A stretch of DNA of 64,000 nt, taken from Trichostrongylus colubriformis (taxonomy: Eukaryota > Nematoda > Chromadorea > Rhabditida > Trichostrongylidae). The DNA is taken from positions 39,478,591 through 39,542,590 of the forward strand of contig OZ022258.1 in assembly GCA_963978905.1 (NCBI GenBank), read 5' to 3'. The translations under genes and the position numbers were made by a program. Shown here piece after piece: positions 21,723-33,479 of the stretch (position 1 is its first letter; every line of letters starts with the position of its first letter). A model generated the notes under the pieces. That model did not search any database. It was given only the letters and a program-made list of their open reading frames with translations, and was not told the origin of the DNA.

Positions 21723-21979
21723 TTCTCATACGGTATACACCACACTTGCCGCCGCTGTCCTAAACACATCGTAGCAAACAGGCTCAGATCATGCAGCCAC
21801 ATCTTCCAATTAGTCTGCGTCCCTTATTCGCCTTATTCGGTATCAATCATTTCAGAAGGTCAGAAATGTAGGCAGAGTAGAGTATCGACCGAAGAATGCA
21901 AGACCATGTAAAGTGGGAATAAAAAATAAGACTACGGGTAAAATCTCAAGGGTCCCGGAATGATCCAAATGATCTACTA

Positions 21980-22492
21980 CAGGGTGGCTACAAAGTATGG
22001 TCCGCCATTATCAAAGTACCTTTATAACGTAGAGATTCCTTTCTCAATTCTATCAAACATGGTATGATTGAAACATGTTAGCGATGCACTTACGCCCAAA
22101 AATCGCAGATGGGTAATTGACTCTCTCTACAAAATTTTAAAGCCTCTACATCGTAAAGGCATCGCTCATTTTGTGGGCCAGTAAAACTCATGCGTGCAAG
22201 ATTTAAGAGGCGGCTCGTGTATATTTCTTCTTCAGTAGACCGCATAGTTTCACAGTGTGCTTCACAGTACGGGAGCGGCATAACTTCGATGCCATGTAGT
22301 TGCGGCCCACCATGGAGGCTTTGACCGCAAGTTAAGAGTTCTCACTTTGGTCAGAAGTAGCCCTCTGGAGTGATTCTTCTGTTATTTGTTCCTTTACTTA
22401 CTGCCTATCAGATATCGAAATTTCGCGAAAAATCGTGCTCCTTATTTTTTTACGAGTGGAGAATCACCGGACCATACTTTGTAACCACCCTG
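21980..22492. mobile_element. TA-flanked MITE (513 bp) abutting a coding exon
   Basis: Inverted ends CAGGGTGGCTACAAAGTATG and, read in reverse, CAGGGTGGTTACAAAGTATG, flanked by TA at 21978-21979 and 22493-22494, as for Tc1/mariner-type transposition. The interior has no transposase motif that I recognise. On the minus strand an open frame from 22761 runs across its right border and stops 40 bases inside it. Confidence 0.78.
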
Positions 22493-22761
22493 TAGATGAA
22501 TCCACTGGGATCGAGGGCGGAACCACTCAAATTGGACAATGAACCAGTAAATATAACGTCCATTGAGAAAACATTCGCTGACTCTGTCGCTGCTTCCGCA
22601 TTTTCATGCTTGCTATTGTATTTGGTACCAAAGAGCTGCTCTTCACTTTTGGGAAGCTGGAAGGTGCAATAGCCAGTGTCACAGGTGCTGATACATCCGG
22701 TGACGTAATCGTTGTATCGACTGTGCGAATTGCTTGGGGAAGGTGACGACGTTCTTGTACT
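22450..22761 (-). CDS. Orphan last exon, secreted-type sequence, ending inside a MITE
   Basis: The minus-strand frame opens after the acceptor-like GCGTAG (22762-22763) and is clear for about 100 codons: SRYNDYVTGCISTCDTGYC, TFQLPKSEEQLFGTKYN, ANVFSMDVIFTGSLSNL, SALDPSGFI. It then continues YRVVTKYGPVILHS inside the TIR, to TAA at 22450-22452. Three Cys close together suggest an extracellular protein; I do not recognise the family. The uninterrupted target would have read ATC TAG TAG, so the native stop coincides with the MITE target TA. Confidence 0.4.
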   Translation of the reverse strand, partial: STRTSSPSPSNSHSRYNDYVTGCISTCDTGYCTFQLPKSEEQLFGTKYNSKHENAEAATESANVFSMDVIFTGSLSNLSGSALDPSGFIYRVVTKYGPVILHS

Positions 22762-22763
22762 CT

Positions 22764-23325
22764 ACGCTTTTTTTAAAGGTCATAGATATTACGACAACTA
22801 AATAAGATCTCATCTCAACTTCGCAAGACATTACACTTCTAATTTTAAATTTATTCAATTAGGGATGGCAAAATGCTAATTGGTATGTGGGATAGGTAAT
22901 AAAGACGTGACCAGTGAGGGTTCTAAACGGGAAAATCCTCGTTGCTGACCATAGAACTCTTTGTAAAAACGCAGTAGAACAAAAAATCAAAGTAATGAAT
23001 AGAAGGTGTGACAAGGATAGCGGACCCCGCAAAGGCGTAAGGAACGGCAGGGAGACGAAAAAAGAGATTATCATGTAAGGTCTTTAATTTTGAAGCAGTG
23101 CACGCGATAATTTGGTCCGTCACTGAACATGAGAGAAGAGATTCTCAGTGGTACTGAGTGGTTGAAAATGCTCCCTGTTTCGTCCGTTATGCTGTTTTTT
23201 TGCTCACCGCACCAGTGACTTCTTCTTTGAGGCTAAGCGGACTGTGACACTTTGCACTGATATACAACTAAATGTCCCCTCTTTGGTGGGAGTTCAACCA
23301 CGGAAACTTGGGTGTTCTACTTACG
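22764..23325. other. Intergenic, no gene seen
   Basis: Only short frames; nothing supported on either strand. Confidence 0.35.
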
Positions 23326-23329
23326 ACAA

Positions 23330-23600
23330 AAATTGCTTCGCGACGTCGCACTCACGACGCCACCAGTACGACTTGCCGAATCGATTGCCCTTGGGAGCCC
23401 GGCAGAGTGTGGCTGCGTCACCTCTGCACTTCCACCCATGCAACACTGCCTCCTGCACCCATACCACCCAGCCTTCTGCACCCATGATACACTGCCTTGC
23501 TTGAAGGCTGCCACGTTCTGCCACTGGCACTCGCACCGGCCGCGCCGCTCGCCGCGGGCGGCCACGCGATTTTTTGTCGTAAATAGAACCACCTCGGAAA
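23330..23600 (-). repeat. GC-rich dispersed repeat with Gly/Trp-coding look
   Basis: Reverse-complement partner of 38890-39165: both carry GCGGCCACGCG-type ends, a TGCCACTGGTACTCGC/TGCCACTGGCACTCGC block and several GGAGGCAGTGT units spaced 15-25 bases. On one strand the units form tandem GGTGGCATGG-like words. All six frames are open in places because of the composition, so the ORFs are not evidence for genes. Confidence 0.6.
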
Positions 23601-23939
23601 CCTTGCCGACTGGCGTAAGGCCCCTGAGAAGTTCACAGTGTTTTTCCTTTCTTTCGAAACGACACGGAGTTTGCTTTGCCCTCTAAGATCCCTGTAGTAG
23701 ACGCACTTTCTCTTTTTAACACCAAAACTATTCCATCCACTAACGTTTACATAAATGATATGTTATATTAACAGCAATATGACAGATTCGACTATACATT
23801 TTTCTGTTTCATTGAATGGGAAAAACTCAGAAATATGCGTCAATGAAATGTAATTTTCACCGTTCGTCTAGCTTACGATACGAAGCTGTCTACGATATGG
23901 TATTGTTCAGAGTTTGCGATTCAGACGGTTGTGCGATTT

Positions 23940-24080
23940 AAGCGGAAGGGAAAAGATACATATCGATCAAGTTATTCAGGCGACCGCGCGACCAGCTTGA
24001 CGAGCGCGATTCAGGCGATCGTGCAATCGCATGAATCGCACGGTTCGCGCAATTCAGGCGATTGCGCGACCGCCTGAATC
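23940..24080. repeat. Cluster of GCGATTCAGG palindromic words
   Basis: Within 140 bases the words TTCAGGCGA, GCGCGATTCAGGCGATCG, GCAATTCAGGCGATTGCGCG and ACCGCCTGAATC recur on both strands, interleaved with CGATCG and GCGCGA palindromes. It resembles a decayed tandem array of an approximately 14-base palindromic unit. No gene is associated. Confidence 0.5.
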
Positions 24081-24391
24081 TTGAACTATGAACAATGCCT
24101 GTGCTGCTATTTTTGTCGGAACAAGCCATTTTTTTTTTGAAAAATAGTGTGTTGTCGCCTTTTCTTTGGATAACGAAGCACCGTCGAAAAAGTAAAGCTT
24201 ATGGAGATGCGAAAAAGCCCACTGAAGCAATTGAACAGGTAAAATACCCATTTGAGCACTTTTACAATACCAATGGAGGAGGGGTGGGTGAGCTAGCGTT
24301 TAAAGAATTTAGCTGACTTTCATTACCGCCTTTCATCACCGTTATGCACTTTCCGTTCCTGATTGAGAATGGAGCCTATCAGAGCCATTTT

Positions 24392-24549
24392 TTATGGATG
24401 AACACTGATTTCAATGAGCGCCTGAAGCTGTTCATCTGAATGAGTTCTCCGCTTTTCGTCTAAAGAATCATCGAAACCAATGCGTTTCCGTTCTTCGGCG
24501 GTTTTCTTGAATATTTCAGTGACTCCTCGGTCAACGCAGCCTATGACGG
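24392..24549 (-). CDS. Orphan terminal exon, unknown family
   Basis: The minus strand has a strong nematode acceptor, TTTTGCTGCTAAATTCAG, ending at 24550, followed by 52 open codons to TAA at 24392-24394: VIGCVDRGVTEIFKKTAEER, RIGFDDSLDEKRRTHSDEQ, LQALIEISVHP. The sequence is charged and helix-prone in its second half. No paralogue or domain recognised. A possible upstream part is the frame at 24575-24760, which has a hydrophobic run ITSSCFILHALLVI like a signal peptide, but no splice pair of matching phase could be fixed. Confidence 0.42.
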
Positions 24550-24760
24550 CTGAATTTAGCAGCAAAACAAAATTCTACGGCCACGCAATGGAGGAATAGC
24601 AAATCTTGTCATGATCTGACGATAGGGATACCACGAGAGCAAAACACTCCCCCGCAGTCCCCGGAGAGATGACGAGTAGCGCATGCAAGATAAAGCAGGA
24701 GCTCGTGATTACTAGTTGTTTGCATTGCAGACTTTCAAAGTGAGAGGGCATCATGATCAA

Positions 24761-27700
24761 TTATCTCCTCTACTCGAATCCAGAAAGGCCATTTATTGGA
24801 TCTCTTTAAAGGCAGCCGGAGCGGTGATTAGGGCTTCCGCTGAAAACTAAGGCAGAGGTGGTAAGTGGTGCGACAGTGAAGGAAGGTCTAATCAGTAAAA
24901 TGATCGAAAAACTCAAAATGGGGTTATATTCTATCCAATGATTGCGGAGGTTGATGTATTTGCTAGCGTTCTGAAGTCTGATCGAAACAGTGCAAATCTG
25001 TGGTGTGTAACAGTCATACGCAGCGCTTGGAAACCAGACAGGCAATGCATTGCAATGGAGAAGTCGTGTGGTTGCACAGAATTTCGCCAGGTCGCTATGT
25101 AGGCGCTTTACTCGGTGTCTTCCACCACATTCTCATGTGAATCTCACGTTTGAATGCAGAAACCACATTTCTCTTTTCTGAGCGCCCGAATTACCTCTCG
25201 TTTTGCGTTCGCGATATGGTGAAGCAATTAGGGATTCGCGTATCGAACTATTCACATATGAGCTATTCCGTGCAGCAATTGTGAGCTCAATTACAGGACT
25301 GGAATGGCTCACATAAATACTGGATGCAAGATATCATCAACGCCAAGTCGCATAAGATGAAACTATTTCCTCGAAATGAGCGGCAACTGTCACTGCGAGA
25401 GGTCACAAAAAGTGATAATAAATGACAGCGAAATTACTCAGCAGCATTTTGAGAAGTTTCAGCGCTTCCCTTTGGAATGTGAGAAAGAAAACATCAGAGG
25501 AAATCTTCACTGGTCCCTAATTTCTGATCAGATAATGGTGACACGGTAAAGGTATCTAGTTTCATGGAATACGGGACGAGGAATGGGGGCATTGGATTAC
25601 CTATTTAGCCTACTCAGATATTTCTGCATTGGTTTGGTGGGTTTACATGTAGGATCCAGCATCTGTAACTCTAGGAACGCCTATGAAGTCATACAAAACA
25701 AAGTGAGCGATGATTTGGTTCAATGGGATCTCTTCCGCATTCCGTTGTTGCCCTTTCTATAATCTACCTCTGATAATCCTGGCTCGATAAGACATGCGGC
25801 AGCTACAGCACCGATTTTCAGCTGGAAAGTTTTTAGGCGGTTTTTTAGGTACTTTGATTCGCGACCCTTTCTTCGATTTGCGAGCCATTGATAAGACTTC
25901 AGAATGCGCTCATAGCAAGTTTTCTAATGTAGCATCGCTGTACGATCGATTGGAGCCGCGCGAATCTGTCATGTGTTGCGCTTATACGCAGCTCGAGCTT
26001 CACCAAGGTAGCAGGCACACCATGTGGAGCTTCTTCTCATAAATTTTGCCATATATGAAAGCTATTACTGAACTCTCAACGCTCCAGGCCATCACGACCA
26101 CTCCGCTCAAACCTTTAACATGATGCAGTCGAAGTAAAGGGGACAGTGAATACAAGAAGGTTTTACTGAGGGCGTGCGCTATTACAGATAGAAAGCCTGC
26201 AAAAAATATTGAATTTATTTCATTAGCCCCCCTATCATCTCCTTGCTGGTGAAAAAGGGCGCCCAGTCACTCTCATTGATGACAGTCAGCCTCTTCGGAT
26301 GCCACTCAACATGGATCACTTTTCTTAACGCAATAAACAAAAAATAGAAGCCCAGAATAAAATCAAAAAATACCGGTGGTCATAAGAGCCTAGTTTATGC
26401 GAGGGCTTACCTCTCTATACTCAAATACCACCCTTTGCTTGTGAATATAATTCTTTCATAATTTTGAAGATAAGTATCATATTAGTACGATTCAGTTGTT
26501 TCAATTATAAATGATGAAACTCGTCGTTCGATGAGGAAACCTACACACGTAACATTATCACTGCTATCAGCTCACTGGAAAGCCCGTCTTCATGTCGAAA
26601 TTTATGTAATAGGGCCTGACACGTCCTTAGTTTTTAACGATTCTTTCATACAAGGAAACATGATGTGCGTGCTTCTGAGAAGCTTTTCCGCTTCTTTGAA
26701 TTGCAGAAACAAACGAATGCGTAGGAATCCAATAAAATATAAATGGAAGTGACAGGTGATTTCCGAGACGATATCGATCATCGCCGACTTATGTCAATCC
26801 CCCCGCAGATGGTTAGGGTGAAAGACTTCAGGAGAATGGACTGCACCACATTTGTACGATTGCCAAATCACGATGAGGTCCATTTTGAACTCGCGCAATT
26901 TTTGAAGAGTTCCTTATGAGATGTGGTCACACGCTCTCGTCACTTTAGTGATTGCTGATGTTTGACTGCTGATTGCGGTTGACATGAGAACGTGGGCATT
27001 ATTCACATAGGAGAGCATAAAAGATGCCTTCAGGCGCTTACGTGGAAGTATAATACACTGTCGACCGAATAGGGCCTTTGCGATCCATCATATAGAGCTA
27101 ACATCACACTATCCCGTTCCCTAAGAACTCATTCATCTTGTGAATATGTCGCCATTCCAGAGAATATTCCCGAACTGACACAAAATATTGGCAGTTTCAC
27201 ATTTATCTAGGAGCGGCACTGCCTGTGCCTTTCTCTACCATGTGTGCGTCTCTTCCATGTGTGTACTATCTCCCAATCTGTGTCAACAGTCGCGCGCCGA
27301 GTATGTTCGCTGCACTGAAAGAAGGCCAATTGGCGAGCGGGAAGCTTATTTATGGGGATCGAAGATTGGTCGCTATCGTTATCATTTATCAGCAACAATA
27401 CAGGGTAATGGCCAACAGCAGTCTGAGAGTGCTGTTGTAAACTGACTGGTTGAGAAAAGGTTGGGCACTCATTACAGAAATTTTCCTACATCTTTTCACT
27501 TCACCCACAGTCGCGCGGGACAGCAGATCTCGAATCGCTTCCGAACGCACTTCACAGAAGACAGGCTTTTCGCATGGGGGGCCGACCTTGCGACCAATAT
27601 TTTTAAAGCTTACGAGATTTTTTCGCAGTAATTGGAAGTACTGTGCTGACGATTACACCGTGAGATAGTGATGAATCTGAAGCACAGTTTATACGAATAT

Positions 27701-27935
27701 CAAAGACTACCGATGATTATCGAAGGGAATGAATGGGCGTCTCCGATTTACAATAACGGCGTTTTATGCAAGGTAGAAATGCAATCTAGCTCTTTTTATT
27801 GAAGCACCACAATCACGAAAGCTCCTCATAACCATCACTTAGTTTTGGGTTGAATCTCACCCGTGGTAGAAATTTGCAAGGCTGAAGAAGCTATACCCAT
27901 TGTATTAACCCTGTCAACAATACTCCCTGATTGTA
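24761..27935. other. Long stretch with no supported gene
   Basis: Read on both strands. Frames at 25794-26042 (+) and 26531-26752 (+) show no motif. At 27295-27405 an acceptor-like CTGTGTCAACAG is followed by two open frames that cannot be told apart. A TTTAAAGGCAGC at about 24806-24817 resembles an end of the 540-bp TTAA family but no body follows. Confidence 0.35.
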
Positions 27936-28834
27936 TTAGGTTGATTCATAATAAATCGGACAAATTGACCAATTTCAATCATTGTCGTACAACTTTTTTA
28001 CGACAACAGGGATTCACTTGAAATATACTCCATCTTTATCGATGACCTTCTGCCACGGTATAGGCAGATCATGGATGCCCTTGCTCCAGAAGGCCGGAAG
28101 CTGGAGCTCGAAGAAGTTGCCGAGTGCCGCCTTTACCTCGTCGCGAGTTTTGAAGTCTTGGCCGTCCAGGTGGCGTTGGCTGTGGGAGAAAAGGTGGAAA
28201 TCTGAAGGGGCCAGGTCTGGGGAGTACGGTGGGTATAGAAGTACGGTCCAACTGTACGACAGCAGCTCGGCCTTGGTCGATCTTGCGAAGTGCGGTCTGT
28301 GGAAGTAGACACGTTGTCGTGCTGGAAGTAGACATGTGACCGCCGCCGTAGCGAACTTTGGACATTGGCCTTCAATTCTCGTAATTGACGAACGTAGACG
28401 TCGGCGGATACTGTGGTACCTTCATCGAGCAGCTCCCAGTACTCTACGCCGTGTACGCTCCACCAACCGCGGTTTTCGTCTTCGATGGAATAGTCGCCTG
28501 ACGCAAACTTCGAATGCTACAACTACAGTGTACTTCTGCCGGGGGCATGCTCCTTGTGAACTTCTATCAGACGTCTGCCGATATCCGCAGGTTCCTGGCC
28601 AGATAGCGATATAAATAGTATGACGTTGCGGATGTGGTCTCTGGACCGCTTGAAATCGTGCGGCATTGTGGCGGAATGAATTTACTTTGGAGTGATTATT
28701 TTGCGGTACTTTGAAGAGCTTTTCATACTCATTCCAACGGTACCTCGCGCGTCCATTTTCGTTAATTCGTTACTGAGTTATGATCTCTAGAAATCATCAC
28801 TACCATTTGTCCGATTTATTATGAATCAACCTAA
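27936..28834 (-). mobile_element. Internally deleted mariner, copy A (899 bp)
   Basis: TIRs TTAGGTTGATTCATAATAAA at both ends, TA at 27934-27935 and 28835-28836. Minus-strand transposase pieces: start MPHDFKRSRDH near the right end and C-terminal part with YSPDLAPSDFHLF, RHLDGQDFKTRDEVKAAL and the last motif WQKVIDKDGVYFK. The first and second catalytic Asp blocks are missing or broken, and length is about 350 bases short of a full mariner. Almost identical to 40238-41135 in opposite orientation. Confidence 0.88.
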
Positions 28835-28989
28835 TATAACGACTGCGCGCTGAAACTTCATGAGATCAGCTAAACGTAACTAATGCGCAGTAGGCAGGAG
28901 TTTACTTGAGAGCCGTCTATTAATTTTTCAGGATCCATTAATTGAGGTCGAGTTCAAAAGAAGAGCAGGTGAGTGATGACAGAGTTTAA

Positions 28990-29515
28990 AGACACCGTTA
29001 GGGGTAATGTGGTTATTGAGAAATCCCTGAAAGAAGTCACTTCCATAGAAACTATAGGTCTAGGAAAGCTATCTGTGGCGAAATCCCCGTTGAAAAGCGC
29101 ACATCCAAGCTGTAGAAACGGCGCAACGAATAACACCTGACGCCTTCGGACGATCGACCCCGCCTCCAATCGACGTGATTCCTGGTTGGCTACGATGGGG
29201 GAGGCCACTGAGATGCGGCAGGGTTGAAGGTAACGCGTGGCGCTTTCTCAGTTTTAGCAAGTTCACTCCAGAAAATTGCTGTTGTATTTTCCAACATCCA
29301 TTAGTGTTCACGACTGTGCAGCGCTAAAGGGAAACTCGTTCCGACTACCCGTCTCTCGACGGAAAGGTCGTCCGCGTCGAGAATCAACGGAGGACGGGTC
29401 CTATTTCTCAAGTTTTTGGCCATTCCTTTTCTCTCCACTGTCCTGTTACCAGGCATGTTGATATTCATATTCACTACTCCTTTACTTTTCGTCCAAATTC
29501 CCTCTGATGCTACCT
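28990..29515 (+). mobile_element. TTAA MITE, 540-bp family (526 bp)
   Basis: TTAA at 28986-28989 and 29516-29519; left end AGACACCGTTAGGGG. Parallel to 5184-5722 over its length (shared GGCGAAATCCCC, CTCCACTGTCCTGTTAC, TTTACTTTTCGTCC). Confidence 0.72.
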
Positions 29516-29519
29516 TTAA

Positions 29520-30680
29520 GGAAATCTGCCAGGCTTGAATGCTCATTTTTGAAAACCCATAGAGCAGTGTAGCGCTTCTTACCTTTCAGGAGAATGGGGG
29601 GCAAGGTTGTCAAGGGTAGCCAGTGAGAAGAGAACTGTGGAGTACAGGTTACAGAGCCTCGCAATGGGTTACAGTGTAGCACAATACTGATGATGTTGTC
29701 TTGCGCGCGTGGAGGCAACACTCGGCAGATGACGACATCGAGCGGTGAACGGCGATGGTATGCGTCATCGCACCAATGTTAAGAGTAGCATGCCGCACGA
29801 AATGGAAATTTCAGAATAATGAGTGGCTCTTTGCGCTCTCAAATGCCATTTCACAAGAGCTCGTCATGAAAGAAAACACATCATCAATATTTACAATAAA
29901 GTTGTCGGGGGAACTATCTACTTTTCACTATACAATTTATTTGAATTGTAAATGGGAAACACTTTATACTCAATCTCTAGCGGAATGCGAAGATTTCAGC
30001 ATAATTCAAAACTGAACATCAGTCATTGGATACTACAGCAATTTTATGATTCGGTGCGATAGAGAACACAACCCACCGTTTTCAGACGAATTTTTCACAG
30101 AAGAGCAATAGCAAAAGAGTAATGAGCAAGTGAACCTCATATTCGAACCAATGGGACGAAAATTAAAGCTTGGCGGTAGTGGTTGATGAATGCCACAGCT
30201 TATGAATCACATGCAGGCATAAGAATCGGAGAAATCTATCTGGTCGGTATATGCAAAGCTAATCTCACTATTTTCCTCTTACAAAATCTTCCGCCAGTCA
30301 TGAAGAACCGTCTTCAATCAAAAACACTATCTTGTATGTATAGCCGTGAAAAATTTCAAACTAAAGCTATACCGCGATATATCATGTTATTAAGCGATGC
30401 TACCATTAAAAACTCTTGGCTCAAAAGCTTCGGAAGCATTTACATTTCATTTAAATTACGATCGTTGGAAGATGTAGCAGAATTTTTCTTTCAAACAGAA
30501 CTCGTTAAGGTTCGTTTATGGTGACCCTCCTTCGATAGCATCTCTCAGTGATAAATTGGAACGACATGAAGTCGGTGTAACCAGAGCTCGGAAAAGGAGC
30601 CGAGAGTAATGACTGGTCAATTTTGTTTGAACATGGGAAATATCCGGTTAATCCTATTCGAACTTGCAAATGTGCATATG
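29520..30680. other. Intergenic, no gene seen
   Basis: The frames at 29755-30015 and 30183-30524 (113 codons) lack motifs, splice context and repeats. The second is the longest motif-free frame in the region and I cannot assign it. Confidence 0.35.
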
Positions 30681-30682
30681 TA

Positions 30683-31573
30683 TTAGGTTGTCCCAAAAGT
30701 CTTGTCATATTTTTTTCGATCATCACTTTTCATTTTTTTTCGTCCAACAAATAATAATTAGGCAACAAAGTATTGACCATTGTTATCGGCAACCCTCTGC
30801 CACTTTATAGGAAAATCGTTGATTCCCTTCTCCCAGAACTCCGGGTTCTGAGAGTCGAAGAAGTCAGCGATCGCCTTCGCAAGCAAGTCATAATCAACGA
30901 ATTTTCTCTGGCCAGGAAGGATTCGAGAGGATGGATAAGGTGATAGCCAGAAGGGACAATGTCTGGAGAGTATGGCGGGTGGGGCAGCACATCCCAGCCG
31001 AGCTCCTATAACTTGGCCTGGGAACTTTTCGCGGAATGGGAGCGAAATGGGAGCGGGCTTCGTCATGAAAAAGGGTGACCGTGGACTTTTCCGGCACTTT
31101 TCTCGAATTGACGGCGAGCTGTTGGAGCTGGTGGGTGCATACGGTAGCGGTGACTGTCTCGCCTTGTACCAGCACCTCGCGGAAAAGCATTCCTTCCTCG
31201 TCCCAGAACCAGCACAGTCCCAAGCGTGGTTTGTCTTTCATGTCAACCTCGCCGTTGCTGAAGCTGATGAACCAGCAGCGCACGGTCACGTAGCTCACAC
31301 ATCCCTTGCCCAATGCAGCGCTGATGGAGTGGCAAGCTTCCGTAGTTTTGGTGCCGCAAGACCGCTCATACTAGATAACACCGCTAGTTGGGTCGGTATC
31401 AACAACGGGCATTGTAGCTCTCTCCACGGGATCTGGTGGGACAATATATATTTTCCTAGAAAGCTTAGGGAACGTTCTACCATATTCCTGAACCGCCTGG
31501 ACCTGCCTCGAAGTGAACAAGAGTTACTGATTTATTTTTGGGAAAATATGACAAGACTTTTGGGACAACCTAA
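30683..31573 (-). mobile_element. Internally deleted mariner, second family (891 bp)
   Basis: TIRs TTAGGTTGTCCCAAAAGTCT with TA at 30681-30682 and 31574-31575. Minus-strand transposase in two frames: 31313-30894 with LGLCWFWDEEGMLFREVLVQ and a damaged second Asp block (LFHDEARSHFAPI), then C-terminal part to 30758 with PEFWEKGINDFPIKWQRVAD. The N-terminal DNA-binding domain is deleted. ORFs on the plus strand are mirror frames. Confidence 0.88.
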
Positions 31574-31575
31574 TA

Positions 31576-33230
31576 CATAGCAAACACGCTGTGAATATGA
31601 ATTTTGTAGTCGGGTCAGGTTGCATTTGGCTCCTCTTCTGCTGTGTTCCACTGGGGGTGGATAATGTCCAGCCGTTCTCGAGATAATTTATGCAGTCTAC
31701 CCCTGCAGGAAACCGTGTCCCTTCAGCAAAATGTATCTGTTGAGGTTGAGTTTCATAATTTAATTATTTTCTACTAAACGATAAGGACCCATATGATGTA
31801 ACAGTTTACATTCGATTCATGGTTTTCCATGTGAATCTTGTTTATGAGCTTAATTAGGGCCTCAAAGGAGGAAGAGTCTGGGCATCCAGTGTTTATCAAG
31901 CACAATGTGTCGCAGACCATTTCCACACAATTCTGTGTTGACATCTGAATTCAGTTTGTTCGAGGCAGTGTCCTAACAAGCTAGCGATTCCTACAAGAAG
32001 GATGTGGCACCTACTTACCGGCAGCGAAAGGAGAAAAGGATTGGTTGTTCTAGGAGGAAATAAGCCAAAATTTGATCCCTACAAACTTTGGAGGTGAAAA
32101 TGAAGCACTTATAGCCACCTCACCTCCGCGTGATTACGTGCCTACGAATTCTGAATGTATCCTTTTAAAAAGACTGAAAACTCAAATATGTTGCTGGTCT
32201 GCATACCGGTCCATAGCTTTTGTTCTGGTAACTGAAAGGAGGAAAGACAATATGCGAGCAGAAGCAGACCGATTCTCTCGAAAATGCCAGTTTCATCTTA
32301 ATCGCATATTTACTCATGAATTTCCGACCATTAAGGTTTGGATGAAAGTAGAAATCTCTCAATGCACTTGGGTGAAGCGAAGATTTTGATCATTAATTAA
32401 CTCACCCGAATTTGTCAGTAAAATGGTTAGCACGAACAAAATTGCGAACCACTGCATTTCATGAATGGAGCAAAGAGCCACGCCTGTGGCGCTCGTCTGG
32501 GTGTAGTCCAAATATGTAAGGACAGATGGATTTGGGAATGAGCAGGAATAGGAGAAGGAGGTGCTGATGGAAGTTGTGGTGGGTGGAGCCAGGCGACACC
32601 TTCCGGCGGCGACCCAGACCCGCCCTAGACGAGATAGCTAACATGCTGCAGCCACCGAGAACACGTCGTTCAACATCGAAGTGTTCAGGGAGAACCAAGA
32701 ATGATCTCACAACTAGAAATGAAAAGCATACCTCCCTGAACTGCTGATAGCAACCACATCTGAGTGCGCACTTGCGTGTGATTAACCGTATGAAGGACCT
32801 TGTGGGAGTAAGGCCATTCCCTTAATTTCTCTCCGCTCATCTATCACTATTTGCCCTGCAGAAAGCTGCTATAAAAGTGTCATTTCAATACCAGTAGAGA
32901 TTCACTCATAAAATAGGGTGGATGATTAAACATAGGAACGATGGAATACACGTAAAATGCTCAATAGGCATAAGAAAACAAGCTCTATAACGAGCTAACT
33001 TATCAATATCAGAGATTGCGAGGAGGTTCAGGCATTGTGAGATGTTTTGTCAAAAAACTGTTTCTCTAAGCTAATTTAGTGTTAAGACTACATGGGCAAC
33101 CGTTCCTTGCGTTTGTTTCGAAAATGTCGAGCAGATCTTCAGAAGATCTTATTTGGGGTGTACTGTATTAGCATTGTCATCGATCGGTAAGAGAGAAGGC
33201 AAGGTTTCATACGCAGCAGGATCACACGCG
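31576..33230. other. Intergenic, mostly empty
   Basis: No supported gene. The minus strand at 32460-32640 has a Pro-rich open frame (PPQLPSAPPSPIPAHSQIHL) after a TCGTCTAG that could be an acceptor. It may be a low-complexity exon but has no family signal. Confidence 0.3.
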
Positions 33231-33234
33231 ATAT

Positions 33235-33415
33235 ACTGAACTCCCGCATCTACGCCCGCTCAGGCCAACCAAGTCTTCCATCCCTCCGGGGTCGGCGAAT
33301 TGGTACCAGACTCGTCTGGGAGGATAAAAGCACTGACTTGTACATCGGCTGGCCACCGCAAGTCATTGTAGCCCACATCACATTCACCCGCCGCCGCGAT
33401 TCTGAATGGAACTAT
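33235..33415 (-). repeat. Dispersed repeat (partner of 1575-1755)
   Basis: Reverse complement of the repeat at 1575-1755, sharing CTTGGTTGGCCT, TGGTACCA, AGTGC and ATTCAGAATCG blocks in the same order. No coding frame. Confidence 0.55.
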
Positions 33416-33479
33416 TGGGTTGAGCAGAAAGTATCGACCGGGATCTCACTTTTATTTCAAAAAGTCACAGTTTTACAAC

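Noticed and set aside
24575..24760. 61-codon secreted protein on the minus strand
   Set aside because: Signal-like start but no donor of matching phase to the exon at 24392-24549 and no family; left as a comment only.
28069..28365. Several overlapping ORFs of 70-108 codons on both strands in the mariners at 27936 and 40238
   Set aside because: They are alternate frames of one transposase remnant; only the frame carrying YSPDLAPSDFHLF has family motifs.
30972..31580. 202-codon plus-strand ORF
   Set aside because: Antisense to the mariner transposase; it ends in the TIR and has no motif.
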